From positions 8,443 through 72,442 of the forward strand of contig CAZKBP010000032.1 of assembly GCA_964551015.1 (NCBI GenBank): a DNA stretch of 64,000 bases, written 5' to 3'. Under the pieces are notes generated by a model that ran no database searches, was not told the DNA's origin, and saw only the letters and a program-made list of their open reading frames with translations. Of the stretch, positions 34,614 through 44,600 are shown in pieces. Position numbers and translations under genes: made by a program. The stretch is from CAZKBP01 sp964551015 (GTDB taxonomy: Bacteria; Bacteroidota; Bacteroidia; Cytophagales; Microscillaceae). Position 1 is the stretch's first letter; each line of letters opens with the position of its first letter.

Positions 34614-35219
34614 ATGATGCAACGTAAGTATCAAAAGTACAGCCTCCTCTGCTGGTTACTCGGTCTGTTTTTATTTGCTGGATTGACAGGTTGTGATGAT
34701 GATGAAAGCCTCGATCCCGTGAATGAATTCCGCCAAGAGTTAATAGGACAATGGCAAAGTCAGGCTTCAGAATTTGACGAAGCCACCCAAAACTATGGCT
34801 TCCGAACTTTAGAAATCACGGCTGATCGGTGGTCAATCGTGGTAGAGCGGTTTGCTGACGAAGCAAGGACGATGCCTCTATTCACACTTGAACTCACAGG
34901 CCCTTACGAAATCACGGGAGCTTCGGAGGTATTGGCAGGTGCGTATAATGGCACGTTTTTCTTTGATGAAAAGCATTTTACGCCTCACGTAGACCCCGCC
35001 CTCCTGGGTTTAGGAGATTGTGGCTTATCCGTAGAGGTTCGTAGCGACATCACCGATTTGGAATGTGCTTGGCTGGAGTCGGTTGAGCATTGTCCAGCCG
35101 ATTATGATTTAGTGAGTATAGAGGGAAATGTACTCTTTCCAGGGCAGCGTACTGCGGATATGTGTAGCCCCGAGGGAAGACCCACCGCAAGAGGCTTCGC
35201 AATGAATCGCTTGCCCTAA
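34614..35219 (+). CDS. APCDD1-domain lipoprotein (bacterial homologue of a Wnt antagonist)
   Basis: 201 aa from the ATG at 34614, chosen because AAGAAAGGAT precedes it and a lipoprotein signal follows (FLFAGLTGC, then DDDES as surface-export acidic residues). The body matches the APCDD1 domain: LIGQWQSQASEFD, FRTLEITADRWSIV, LFTLELTGPYEITGAS, FTPHVDPALLG, a conserved Cys-rich stretch (GDCGLSVEVRSDITDLECAW) and CPADYDLVSIEGNVLFPGQR ending GRPTA. Vertebrate APCDD1 is a membrane-bound Wnt inhibitor that binds lipid; the bacterial role is not known. Here a lipid-binding surface lipoprotein is a fair inference. Confidence 0.8.
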   Translation: MMQRKYQKYSLLCWLLGLFLFAGLTGCDDDESLDPVNEFRQELIGQWQSQASEFDEATQNYGFRTLEITADRWSIVVERFADEARTMPLFTLELTGPYEITGASEVLAGAYNGTFFFDEKHFTPHVDPALLGLGDCGLSVEVRSDITDLECAWLESVEHCPADYDLVSIEGNVLFPGQRTADMCSPEGRPTARGFAMNRLP

Positions 35220-35597
35220 GCAATTGTTTGGGGCGAATTTCTTTTAAATTTTCAAAAAGAAAAGAGGGAAAGATCAAACAGCTCTTTCCCTCACCTTTGC
35301 TAATGCCATAGAGGTCAGCTATTCAAACAAACCTTTCCTAATTTCAGAGGATGTCAAGAAAATCCTCCTCCAAACTCCACAGTTACTCGGCTAAATATCA
35401 CCTCTTTTCAGCCCTAGCCCGAGTTATTTTTGATACTTGTCTAAGAATGATTTCCTGCGAAAAATTTGGTTAAATTCTTGATAGGCATTACAAGTGTAAC
35501 AGCTAGCTCAAATTTTCCTTCAAAAAAATACGCTCATCGCCTGATCTTGAATTTAGTGTAATTTTTAAGCCCTAACATTAGTATTCAATCGCGTAAC
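35220..35597. other. Intergenic with a perfect 10-bp hairpin
   Basis: GAGGGAAAGA (35264-35273) pairs with TCTTTCCCTC (35283-35292), 9-nt loop. The T-run follows on the minus strand, although the nearest upstream gene is on the plus strand; it may end the APCDD1 gene as an imperfect bidirectional terminator. Nothing else is visible up to 35597. Confidence 0.6.
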
Positions 35598-36164
35598 ATG
35601 GAAAGATTATCTATTATTTTTACCCTGTGTTTGTATTTTCTGTTAGTAAAGTACAACCTAGCACGGGCACAAAATACACAAGTCTCGGGACAACTGCTTA
35701 ATAAGGTCAACGAGCAACCCATCCCCGAAGCGAGTATTTACATCAAAGGTTATCAAGGGCAGAAGGCCACAACCAATGCCCAAGGGTATTTTACCTTGTT
35801 GATCCCAGAGGCTCTCTCCACAGCTCCTCAATTGCGTATTCACATTCAACCCAAAAATAGCGAGATTATTCTTAAAGAAAGGATCAGCTCTTCTCCCAAT
35901 AGCTTTGCACAAATCAAGATTATACCCCCTCCTGAGGCTCCTCTCGAGAGCGACGAAGCTTTGCTGGCGCAAAAAACTGTGGATCAAGAAACTTCCAAAG
36001 AAAAAAACGAAGATAAGCAGGAAGCCACTGACCTATCATCAACTCAGGAAGAAATCTTGACCAGCCCAGACCTTAATGAAAAGGAACTATCCACCAACTC
36101 CACTCAAACTGGCGCGCGTTTGCAACGCGTGCCCTTGTCGGCAGCCCCAAGTGTCTGTGCTTAA
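35598..36164 (+). CDS. Exported carboxypeptidase-regulatory-domain protein, C-terminus run into a repeat
   Basis: 188 aa with a signal peptide (LCLYFLLVKYNLARAQ). Residues 28-115 form a CarboxypepD_reg-like domain (VSGQLLNKVNEQPIPEASIYIKG, then TTNAQGYFTLLIPE), as found at the front of TonB receptors. The next part is a Glu/Ser/Thr-rich linker. The last ~20 residues (QTGARLQRVPLSAAPSVCA) are encoded by a REP-like palindrome, so the natural C-terminus was probably lost. It may be a truncated form of a longer surface protein. Confidence 0.7.
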   Translation: MERLSIIFTLCLYFLLVKYNLARAQNTQVSGQLLNKVNEQPIPEASIYIKGYQGQKATTNAQGYFTLLIPEALSTAPQLRIHIQPKNSEIILKERISSSPNSFAQIKIIPPPEAPLESDEALLAQKTVDQETSKEKNEDKQEATDLSSTQEEILTSPDLNEKELSTNSTQTGARLQRVPLSAAPSVCA

Positions 36165-36324
36165 CTAGCAGGCGGTTCTTCAAACAAGACCCTTGCAGGG
36201 TGACAAAATGTGTATACATCGTCTGCCACCGCTTTTTGCCGCTCCCACGCCCATGTTCATGGCGAATGAACTAAGAAAAGGCGCGCGTTGCAAATGTGCG
36301 CCAGTTTGGACGTGCGCCAGTTTG
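36105..36324. repeat. Pair of REP-like palindromes with inverted flanks
   Basis: Two 23-nt palindromes (36111-36133 and 36280-36302) start GGCGCGCGTT and end GTGCC or GCGCC around a TGCAA loop. CAAACTGGCGC at 36105-36115 is inverted as GCGCCAGTTTG at 36298-36308 and repeated at 36314-36324. Layout resembles REP/BIME elements. The dispersed repeat copy at 36174-36212 lies between them. Confidence 0.8.
36174..36212. repeat. Dispersed repeat, copy 2
   Basis: Matches 7725-7772: GGTTCTTCAAACAAG, CCCTTG, GGTGACAA and a final GTG. Confidence 0.65.
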
Positions 36325-36365
36325 AACTATTCAGAAACAAGTTTTTGACGGAGAAGATTACAAAA

Positions 36366-36405
36366 AAAACGTGACAGACCTGCTTTTGCAATTCTGCCAC
36401 GTTTT
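36366..36405 (-). terminator. Terminator of the 36423 lipoprotein gene
   Basis: AAAACGTG (36366-36373) pairs with CACGTTTT (36398-36405) and CAGA with TCTG, with one mismatch. The minus strand continues as a T-run. Confidence 0.8.
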
Positions 36406-36422
36406 CATCAAGACTTTAAGTT

Positions 36423-37184
36423 TTACTGAGGGCAGCTAGAAGCACTTTCTGTAAGTCCTTCAAAAGCTTCTGTACGTTTTTTGACATTTCCCAAATTCGC
36501 ATAATCACCCTCTTCTTTGTACAAGACTGCACGATCAATGATAAAACCTTCGGAGCGTCCCGAAATTTCCATCAAATAAGTACCCGGGCTATCGAACTGT
36601 ACATAGACTGGGTGTGAATCATTGTCGCTGGTACTTCCATGGTAAGACCAGATATCGAGCTGATTCATAAAGATCTTGAACCAACCGTCTTTGCTCGAGC
36701 CTTCGGGATTGGGCGTTTTGCCTGTGCCTCTTGGGTAAACATAAGAATCATCACTGGAGCGGTAGCCGTAGAAATCATCCGCATCGGCGAAGCGAAGCCA
36801 AAAATCGTTGTGCTCAGACCCTTCGTTTCCCTTGCCAATTCTTGCCCCGTAGATAAAGCGATAGGTGCCCGGGTTGTTAATTTTAATTTGGTATTTCAAC
36901 AAGGACTTGCCTGGCTCGTTGAAAGAATTTTCGCCATCGTAATACAAAAATCCACGACCTTGGTAGCCAGCAATGTTGGTTCTAAATTGCCAATCACCCA
37001 GATCTACCTGATCGGTAATAGACTCGAACTCGATAATGACCAAGCCATCAGATTCATTGAATACCAGTGCATCAGAATTACAAGTTGTAAACGAGGGAGC
37101 CACCTCATCCTCAGAGCAACTTACAAGGGATAAGCTTAAAATACAGAAAAGGAATAATGGTAAAAGGTTAAGTTTGAACTTCAT
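36423..37184 (-). CDS. Surface lipoprotein with carbohydrate-binding-like beta domain
   Basis: 253 aa from the ATG ending at 37184; a much longer in-frame extension upstream is implausible. It begins with a lipoprotein signal (CILSLSLVSC) followed by SEDEV, the acidic surface-export signal. The body has repeated beta strands: IIEFESITDQVDLGDWQF, NNPGTYRFIYGARIGKG, WFKIFMNQLDIWSYHG, and SPGTYLMEISGRSEGFIIDRAVLYK. The GTYRF...ARIG and SEGFIIDRAVL pattern resembles family-6 carbohydrate-binding modules or the heparinase-associated jelly-roll. No catalytic site is visible. A glycan-binding surface role is likely. Confidence 0.75.
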   Translation of the reverse strand: MKFKLNLLPLFLFCILSLSLVSCSEDEVAPSFTTCNSDALVFNESDGLVIIEFESITDQVDLGDWQFRTNIAGYQGRGFLYYDGENSFNEPGKSLLKYQIKINNPGTYRFIYGARIGKGNEGSEHNDFWLRFADADDFYGYRSSDDSYVYPRGTGKTPNPEGSSKDGWFKIFMNQLDIWSYHGSTSDNDSHPVYVQFDSPGTYLMEISGRSEGFIIDRAVLYKEEGDYANLGNVKKRTEAFEGLTESASSCPQ

Positions 37185-37746
37185 GGTTTTTAATTTTTTT
37201 CTTTTAAAAACGGAAGCGTTTACTGACCGTTGAGATTTTACCCCGACCGTCCAATGCGTCCTCGTGCGTTTCAAGCACTTTTGTTGGCAAAGCCGATCCC
37301 TGTCTGATAAGTTTCCGTAAATCATGCTTTGGTAAGCTCTTGGGTGAACCGAAGGAAGATAAAGTCTTAGCGAGTAGTTAGACCCTTTCGGATGCCTCGA
37401 GCCTAGTTTTTCTGGAAATAAAATATCTTTGAAGCAAATGCTACCTTGAAAATATCCCCTCCGTTGCCGCTGCTCACCGCCAAACACGAGTTTGTGTGTA
37501 CCATTCTTACATTTATGAGAATATGCCCCAAAAGATAGAACTCCATTTTGGGGTAAAGCACCACGATAGCCGAGCAGTTTTGTGGTCATCAGCTTCCAAA
37601 TCTGGCCTATAAGTGATTGAGGAAATTTTGTGCTCAGGGCTAAAAGAATTTACAATGTAAGATAGAGCATACAGATGCTAGGAACTTTGCCCAGCAAGCT
37701 TAGTAAACAGAAGTGTTCATATAAATCAACAATTCAAATTCTTCTT
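37185..37746. other. Divergent intergenic region (about 560 bp)
   Basis: It should hold promoters of the lipoprotein (minus) and barrel gene (plus). Open frames here look like chance extensions; no motif was recognised. Confidence 0.35.
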
Positions 37747-38313
37747 ATGAAAAAGAGCATTCTAATTTTCAGCTTGCTATTATTTACGCAAGTCCTTTTC
37801 TCAGGTCAGAGTCAGGCACAAACGGAGAAAAAGAATCTCATCAAAATCAACTTGCTGAGCCCGATTGTGCGCACGGCTTCCTTATTTTATGAAAGAGCTG
37901 TAAGCGAGAGTATTAGCACACAGTTAGGTTTTTTCTACACGGCGGCTAGTATAAGTAACACGGAATTTCGAGGTTTTGGACTCACTCCTGAGGTTCGTAT
38001 TTATCTTTCAGATAAAGGAGCACCCCAAGGTTTCTTCGTGGCACCATTTGTAAGGTATCAAAACTACGAGCTGACCTACGATGGAGAAGAAGTATTAGAA
38101 GATTCCGAGGCTACTGTTCAAGGTATCGGTGGAGGTCTGCTCATTGGTGGACAGTGGGTATTCAAGGATATCATTTCCCTGGATGTTTGGGGTGGCCCCT
38201 CTTATTCTTCCTTATCCTTTGAGGTTACTTCTGGTGAAGAGGATGACTTCGATGTTGACTCTATTGATGGCTTTGGCGTACGATTTGGCTTGACCTTAGG
38301 GATCGCATTTTAA
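37747..38313 (+). CDS. Small outer-membrane beta-barrel protein
   Basis: 188 aa from the ATG at 37747 (MKKSILIF), which gives a normal signal peptide ending SQAQ. Strands alternate typically (NLIKINLLSPIVRTASLFYERA, STQLGFFYTAAS, GFGVRFGLTLGIAF) and it ends in Phe. It is DUF3575/OmpA-like in appearance without a peptidoglycan-binding part. Function unknown. Confidence 0.8.
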   Translation: MKKSILIFSLLLFTQVLFSGQSQAQTEKKNLIKINLLSPIVRTASLFYERAVSESISTQLGFFYTAASISNTEFRGFGLTPEVRIYLSDKGAPQGFFVAPFVRYQNYELTYDGEEVLEDSEATVQGIGGGLLIGGQWVFKDIISLDVWGGPSYSSLSFEVTSGEEDDFDVDSIDGFGVRFGLTLGIAF

Positions 38314-38328
38314 TCAAGTGCTTTCTAT

Positions 38329-39540
38329 TCAATCAAACAAATCCAGTTGCTGTCCTTTTTGGGCTTGAGGCTTAGAGAAGCCACCAACGGTTCGTCCACC
38401 GTATTTCCAAGCGTCTCTTTGTTCTTTCTCGAGTAATTGATCGAGATTATCTTCGGGGACAAAGTTTTCTTCGGCTTTTTGAGCCAAGAGGCTGAGCTTG
38501 TGAATGGCTTTTTGTTTGTCAGTATGGCCGATTTTAGCCCGGCCCACGGCAGTCTGGAGGGTAGTAATTGTCTCATCGTATACTTTGGTGGGAACTGGAA
38601 AAGGTCTTCCGCCCTTACTCCCGTGGGCAAAGGAAAAGCGTGCCGGGTCAGAAAAGCGAGAGGGCGTACCGTGGATGATTTCACTGACCAAAGCTAGCGA
38701 TTGCAAGGTGCGTGGCCCTAAGCCTTTGAGCAAAAGTAGTTCTTCAAAATGGCTGGTTTGGCTTTCCTGAGCTAGCCACAGGATACTGCCCAAGCGTTTG
38801 AGATTCACATCTGAGCTTTTGACCCCGTGGTGAGTAGGTAGCTTCATTTTGCGAATTTCTCGGAGAGATTGCTCAGGATCTTCACGCGTGATTTGGAGAA
38901 TGCCTGCTCGGGTCGGGTCAGCAGCTTGAGCCACTAAGTTGAGAATTTCTCCTTGATTCAGGCCACAAACTGCCGCGTGTGGTTCGTTGACAAAGGAACT
39001 CAAATTTTTGGAATGCCAATGATAACGCCGGGCGCTGTGATCTTGGGTATTCATCCCCTGCTGCACCACCGTCCAGTCGCCCTCTTTGCTCAGCAGAAAG
39101 CTGTGAATATACAACTGAAAGCCATCTTGCACGGCGGTGTTATCAACTTTAGCGACCAACTTACTGTACTGGGAAAGTTGTGTCCCATCCAACCCAGTTT
39201 GCTCTCCGACACGTAATAGCTCGGTAGGAGTTTGCAAGGATTGCTTGCCTTTGCCACCACAGACATAAATTCCGAGTGCTTGAGAATGCGGATTGACCGA
39301 GTCTTTCAAGGCACGGAGTACTGTGGTCGTCACGCCAGAGGAATTCCAATCCATCCCGATCACAGCACCAAAGCTTTGAAACCAAAAAGGATCGGCCATT
39401 TTGGCCAAGAGGGCAGAGGAGCCATATTCCGCTAAGATGGCCTCGACGATGGCGAGACTCATTTTCTTCATCCGAGTGTAGAGCCATCCGGGCACACTGC
39501 CTCCCATTAAGGTCAAATCGGCTGATCCTGCGTGTTTCAT
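38329..39540 (-). CDS. DUF763 protein with helix-hairpin-helix-like motif
   Basis: 403 aa. It fits the DUF763 family: MKHAGSADLTLMGGSVPGWL at the start, DWNSSGVTTTVLRALK, SFLLSKEGDWTVVQQGMN (148-164) and the ending QKGQQLDLFD. Residues 271-287 (LKGLGPRTLQSLALVSE) resemble a helix-hairpin-helix DNA-binding motif. It overlaps the AlkA-type glycosylase gene by 4 bp (ATGA), so they are translationally coupled. A role in DNA repair is inferred from the pair; the family's reaction is not known to me. Confidence 0.88.
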   Translation of the reverse strand: MKHAGSADLTLMGGSVPGWLYTRMKKMSLAIVEAILAEYGSSALLAKMADPFWFQSFGAVIGMDWNSSGVTTTVLRALKDSVNPHSQALGIYVCGGKGKQSLQTPTELLRVGEQTGLDGTQLSQYSKLVAKVDNTAVQDGFQLYIHSFLLSKEGDWTVVQQGMNTQDHSARRYHWHSKNLSSFVNEPHAAVCGLNQGEILNLVAQAADPTRAGILQITREDPEQSLREIRKMKLPTHHGVKSSDVNLKRLGSILWLAQESQTSHFEELLLLKGLGPRTLQSLALVSEIIHGTPSRFSDPARFSFAHGSKGGRPFPVPTKVYDETITTLQTAVGRAKIGHTDKQKAIHKLSLLAQKAEENFVPEDNLDQLLEKEQRDAWKYGGRTVGGFSKPQAQKGQQLDLFD

Positions 39541-40145
39541 AGTTTTTTGCTTTGATTAAAGTCCTTCCAAGCTAACAAATATTTTACCCCAAATGATTTG
39601 AAGGGTGCCCATTTTTCGGCAATGGTTCGCATCTGAGATTTCAGAGGCTTGCTGTCATCCAAGCGGTATGATTGCCTCATAATTTTCTTCAAATGATAAT
39701 CATCTGCGGGGAAAATATTGGCTCGCTCTAAGGTATAGAGCAAGATCATATCGATGGTCCAGGTACCCACGCCTTTGATGGCAGACAAATGTTCACGAAC
39801 GGCTTCGTCTTCCATTTCCAAAAAATTTGCCTGCTTTTCTTGAAAAAAAGCGAGAATGCGCTCGATCGTTTCATATTTTCGGGTGGATAATTTCACGTTT
39901 TGAAAGGCTTTTTCTTCAAAGGTTTCAAAATTAGCTACCGTGAGCATTTCCAGAGAAGCTTTTTGGAGCATTTTCTCGAACATTTTCTTAGCGCTTCGAT
40001 AATGAATTTGCTGCTCGATGATACAGCTCATCAGGTCGTGAAAGACATTTCGCGTGCTTTCTATGGTTGCTAAGTCCACCTGTGCGATAATCTCTTTGAG
40101 TACCGTATCTTGTGTGGATAAATGCGTTTGAATTGAGGGCGACAT
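39537..40145 (-). CDS. DNA-3-methyladenine glycosylase (AlkA-like, HhH-GPD)
   Basis: 202 aa from the ATG ending at 40145; the ATG ending at 40190 would add 15 residues. It has the HhH-GPD motif LSAIKGVGTWTIDMILLYTL, followed by the catalytic Asp in FPADDYHL. It is shorter than E. coli AlkA (282 aa), lacking that protein's N-terminal domain. It removes alkylated bases (3-methyladenine) to start base-excision repair. Coupled to DUF763 by a 4-bp overlap. No iron-sulfur cluster Cys motif is present. Confidence 0.88.
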   Translation of the reverse strand: MSPSIQTHLSTQDTVLKEIIAQVDLATIESTRNVFHDLMSCIIEQQIHYRSAKKMFEKMLQKASLEMLTVANFETFEEKAFQNVKLSTRKYETIERILAFFQEKQANFLEMEDEAVREHLSAIKGVGTWTIDMILLYTLERANIFPADDYHLKKIMRQSYRLDDSKPLKSQMRTIAEKWAPFKSFGVKYLLAWKDFNQSKKL

Positions 40146-40259
40146 ATCGTTTTTATTCTTTTTAACAAGAAATGAACTCATTTTAATCATTGCGACAGAC
40201 TCACATCTCGAGAAGAAAGTAGCTCGCGCGGAGACAGAATAGTTTGACGGAGTACATTC

Positions 40260-41606
40260 CTATTGGTTTTCTAGCAACGTTCCCTTTAGTTTTTCCAAAC
40301 GCAAGGAGGTCTGCAGGATATCTACTTCCAGATCATTGATGGTAATCTGTGCGTTGAGTAGGGCAATTTGGGCATCTCTAACCTCCAAAGAGGTCGCCTT
40401 GCCGGTAAAGTATCGTTCCTCGGTTCGGCTGAAGTTTTCTTGAAAAGTCTTCAGGTTTTGCTCTTCTCGTGCTAATTGTGCCTGGAGTAATTGTAAATTG
40501 CTCAGCTCTTTGATCGCCTGATTGTAGAGCTTATCTTCTAGTTGGGTTTGACGGATACGACTGGTTTCTGTATTGATTTTGGCATTTTCAATATCGCGTT
40601 TCGCCTGATTTCCATTAAAAAGGTTATAGCGTAATGAAATCCCCAGTGTGAAGCCTAAATTCTGAATTTCAGCCAGTTGCTGTACATCGTTTTCTTGCCG
40701 AAAATAGCCATAATTGGCAAAACCGCTTACGCTTGGATAGCGACTCGCTTGGCTCACGCTGAGTTGGTGATTAGCCAATTCTACGCCCTTTTGGCTCAGT
40801 TTGAGTTCTGGGTTTTGGCTCAGCATCGTCTGCCTAATTTCTTCAGAAGACTGCAGAGCGGGCAGGTTGTAGTCTATGGCTACCTCGTACGTGCTTTCTG
40901 GTGCTAAACCCATCAGAAAATTGAGGTCTTTGATCAGATTATTTTTCACCAAGCGGATATTGTCCAGCGCATTATAATCCTGATTCACATCAGACTCGGC
41001 TCTCAGTACGAGCAATCCCGTGGCCTTTCCAAACTGAAACTGATCCCGAACTTTGTCTAGCCTTTGCTGACTAATGGCCAGATTCTCTACCAATAATTCT
41101 TCTCGGCGTTGCAATTTGGCAACTTCTAGAAAAATTTCGGCCACTGCTAGTACCGTGTTATTGATTAAAGCTTCTTGTTGGTAGCGAGCCAGACTTTGCT
41201 CATCTTGAAGTAGCTTGTAACGATATTTCCCACTAAAACCTGCAAAAAAGACATAATCAGCCTGTACGACCGCCGAGATGGTTTGGGTTTCTACTCCATT
41301 TTCATCAAAATTGACCTGAGGTGGATTTTCTTGAAAGGTACGAATGGTCACGTCTGAGCTATTGTTGGCATAAGTAGCATCCCCGATCAAGCTGACCGTG
41401 GGTAATAGTCCGGCCCTTCCCGGGTACACATTATTCTCCGCAATTTCTACCGATTTTGACTGAGCTTTGATTTCTAGATTATTCTCCAGCGCGAAGTCAA
41501 AAGCTTGCTCCAGCGTGAGCTTAGCGAGTGAGTCAGGTTCTTGGGCGATGGCCTCAGCAGCAATCATCCAAGCCAACCAGACAATTTTAGGGAATAAATT
41601 TTTCAT
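40260..41606 (-). CDS. TolC-family outer-membrane efflux channel
   Basis: 448 aa from the ATG ending at 41606 (signal peptide ending AIAQ); a start at 41624 would overlap the RND gene by 14 bp. It contains the two OEP repeats: LTLEQAFDFALENNLEIKAQSK and, in the second half, NPELKLSQKGVELANHQLSVSQAS. Long helical coiled coils follow (ARQEEQNLKTF-like). It forms a trimeric channel through the outer membrane and periplasm for the RND pump encoded just upstream. Last gene of the operon. Confidence 0.92.
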   Translation of the reverse strand: MKNLFPKIVWLAWMIAAEAIAQEPDSLAKLTLEQAFDFALENNLEIKAQSKSVEIAENNVYPGRAGLLPTVSLIGDATYANNSSDVTIRTFQENPPQVNFDENGVETQTISAVVQADYVFFAGFSGKYRYKLLQDEQSLARYQQEALINNTVLAVAEIFLEVAKLQRREELLVENLAISQQRLDKVRDQFQFGKATGLLVLRAESDVNQDYNALDNIRLVKNNLIKDLNFLMGLAPESTYEVAIDYNLPALQSSEEIRQTMLSQNPELKLSQKGVELANHQLSVSQASRYPSVSGFANYGYFRQENDVQQLAEIQNLGFTLGISLRYNLFNGNQAKRDIENAKINTETSRIRQTQLEDKLYNQAIKELSNLQLLQAQLAREEQNLKTFQENFSRTEERYFTGKATSLEVRDAQIALLNAQITINDLEVDILQTSLRLEKLKGTLLENQ

Positions 41607-41610
41607 GATT

Positions 41611-44600
41611 TTAGGCAATTTCATTTTTAATTTCTTTGAGCACTACGTCCAATTCTTCGGGCTTGACTTCGGATTTTCTACGAATAGCCTTTTGATAAAA
41701 AACCTTCGCTTGATTGAGCAGTAGCATCAAGGCAGGCAAGAACATCAGCGTGAGCACCATCCCGAAAATCAGCCCGTAAGCAATGGCGATGGCGGTCGGC
41801 TTGATAAATTGGGCACTAATCGAGTTATTCAGCAGCAAGGGAGCTAGCCCAAACACCGTCGTGATGGTCGTCAGTACAATAGGTCGGAAACGAGAAATGG
41901 CCGAAGTACGAAGGCTGTCCTTGACCGATTTTCCTTCTTTGAGGTAATCATTGTAGGTAGAAATAAGCACCAGACCATTGTTGATGAGAATTCCCCACAG
42001 GGCAATCATCCCGAGCACAGAAAAAATACTCACCGGGATGTTGTGCAAATAAGTACCCCAGGCTACCCCCACGAAAGCAAAAGGCAGCATGAACAAAATC
42101 GCCAAAGTCTTGCTCACCGAGCGATAATTTAAGAGCAAAACGGTTATCATCAGAATGAGCACGATCATACTTGGCCCTTGACTCGAGTTTTGGGTTTTGG
42201 AAGAAAGACGCGCCTCACCTTCCAGCGTATAGCGTAGGTTAGGAAATTTCGCCTGGATTTCTGATAAAACCGTCGCCTCTGCCTTCGCCAACACTTCGGG
42301 TACCGATACCAAGAGGTTAGCAATATCGGCTTCTACCCGAATTTCGCGCACACCACTTTGGTGATTAATCGCCGTTACGTTGCTAGTCTTTTGGAAGGAG
42401 GCAAGCTCGTGCATGGGGTAAGAGGCACCATCTGGGGTAAAAATTCTTACATTTTCCAAGTCCTCGATCGAGCGTCGGTCTTGCTCGTCGTAGCGAATCC
42501 AGACTTTGACCTCTTCGTCTCCTCGCTGTAGGCTTTGTGCTTCTAAGCCAAAGAAGCCTTTGCGGACTTGATCAAAAACTTGCGCCTCGGTCAGTCCTAA
42601 GAAGCGGGCTTTGGGGGTCAGTTCCATCTCGATTTCGGGCATACCTAGCTTGTCTGTATCGGTCACGTCTTTGAGGTCATTTTGCCGAGATAGATAATCT
42701 CTGAGCATCTCCTTGGCGGCGCGTAATTGCCCCATATCTCTGCCGATCAAGGCGATAGAAACAGGTTTTCCAAAAACGGCAATACTACCATAGGCCAAAT
42801 TTCGGGCTTCGGGAATAGGGCCAACTTCCTCGCGGATTCTATTGGCAATCTCAAAGGATTGGATACCCCGCGTATCACCTTCTAGCATATAGATATTGAG
42901 CACCCCTTCGTTGCCGTTGGGGCCAATGACCCGCTCCACGTAGTTGATGACTTGCTTGCCATCCGTTCTTTTTTGGGTATAGAATTCGTTGACTTTCCAG
43001 ACGGCGGCTTCCATTTTTTCCAAGCGGGCGGCTGTGATAGATTCATCTGTGCCCAGAGGCAATTCCAATTGGGCGGTAATGACATCCTGGTCAATATTGG
43101 GGAAAAAAGTGCCTTTAATCACACCCGAATTTTGGGCTACGATCGTCAGTACCATCATCAGCAACACGCCCAGAATCGGTAATATTGGCAAGCGTAGCGA
43201 AAAGTCGATAATACCCGCGTAGACCTTGTCCCTAAAATTGAGTAAAGAGTTATTGGTAATTTGGGTGATTTTCCAGGGTTTGTCGTCTTTTTTCAAGGCA
43301 CGGGAGCGGGCAATGTGCACGGGCAAGAAAAAGAGGCTCTCGAGCAGAGCCACAAACAGCGTGGCACAAACTACAAAAGAAATATCTGAGAAATAATCTC
43401 CTAGTTGTCCATCCAAAAAGAAAAACAATGAAAAGGCCAAGGCCGTGGTAGCTAGTGAGGAAATAATGGCGGGGATCACTTCTACCGTGCCATCAATGGC
43501 GGCTCTCAGGGGATTCTTACCATTGATGTAATGCTGGTAAATATTCTCGGCAACCACCACTCCATCATCGACCAAAATTCCCAAAACCACGATGGTTCCA
43601 AAAAGGGAAACTTGATTGATGGTCAGATCATAGAAATTGGAGAGAATAAACATACCCAGAAGCGCCACGGGTATTTTGAAAGCCACCCAAAACGCAATGC
43701 TCGGATGGAGGAAAAGCCCCAGCACGATCAATACGAGCAGGATGCCCTGCCAGGCATTGTTTTGCAAAGTCCCGATGGCTTCGTTGAGCGAAATGCTTTT
43801 GTCCTCGACGATAACCGCTTCTACCAAATCATTACTCTGGTTGAAATCCCGGATATAATCGGCCACGTAGTTGGCATTTTCTAAAATATCCTCTTGACTC
43901 CGACTAAAAACCTTCATGATCACGGCCGGCTGGCCGTTCACGAAAGCGCGGTCTGGCTTATCGGCAAAGCGATCTACTACGTCAGCCACGTCTTTGAGTA
44001 ACACGGTTTTGCCATCAGGCGTAGCTTTGACTACAATATTGAGCAAGTCTTTGGCAAAATAAGAGCGGTGATCTAAGCGGATCAATAGGTTCTGTCTCCC
44101 CGTTTCCACTTCCCCGCCCGAAGCCTTGAGATTGGTGCCGCTGATCGCGCGGCTTACTTCATCGAAGGTGAGTTCATAAGCTCTGAGGTCTTGTTCACGC
44201 AGGCGCACCTCGATCTCTTCTTCGGGATAACCGCTCAGGAAGATTTGAGAAAGTTTGGGAGAGAGAATGAGTTCGTCTTTGATGGCTTTGGCGTAATCTT
44301 TCAGCACACTGAGATCAGTTTCACCCGTCAAACCCACCGTGGTCGTGTAATTAAGGATTTCCTCCTTGGCGATAGCTGGGGTATCCATCCCATCGGGGAA
44401 AGTGGTGATTCGATCCACGGCGTTATTCACGTCCTGTAATACTTCATTGGGATCAGCGTCTTCTTTGAGTTCTATGCGAATGTTGGCAAAGCTTTCCGAA
44501 GAAGTGGAAGTCACTCGGTCTATGCCTTTGAGTCCCTCCAAGTTATCTTCAATTTTATTGACCACTTCTTCTTCTACCTCTTGGGGCGAAGCACCACGAT

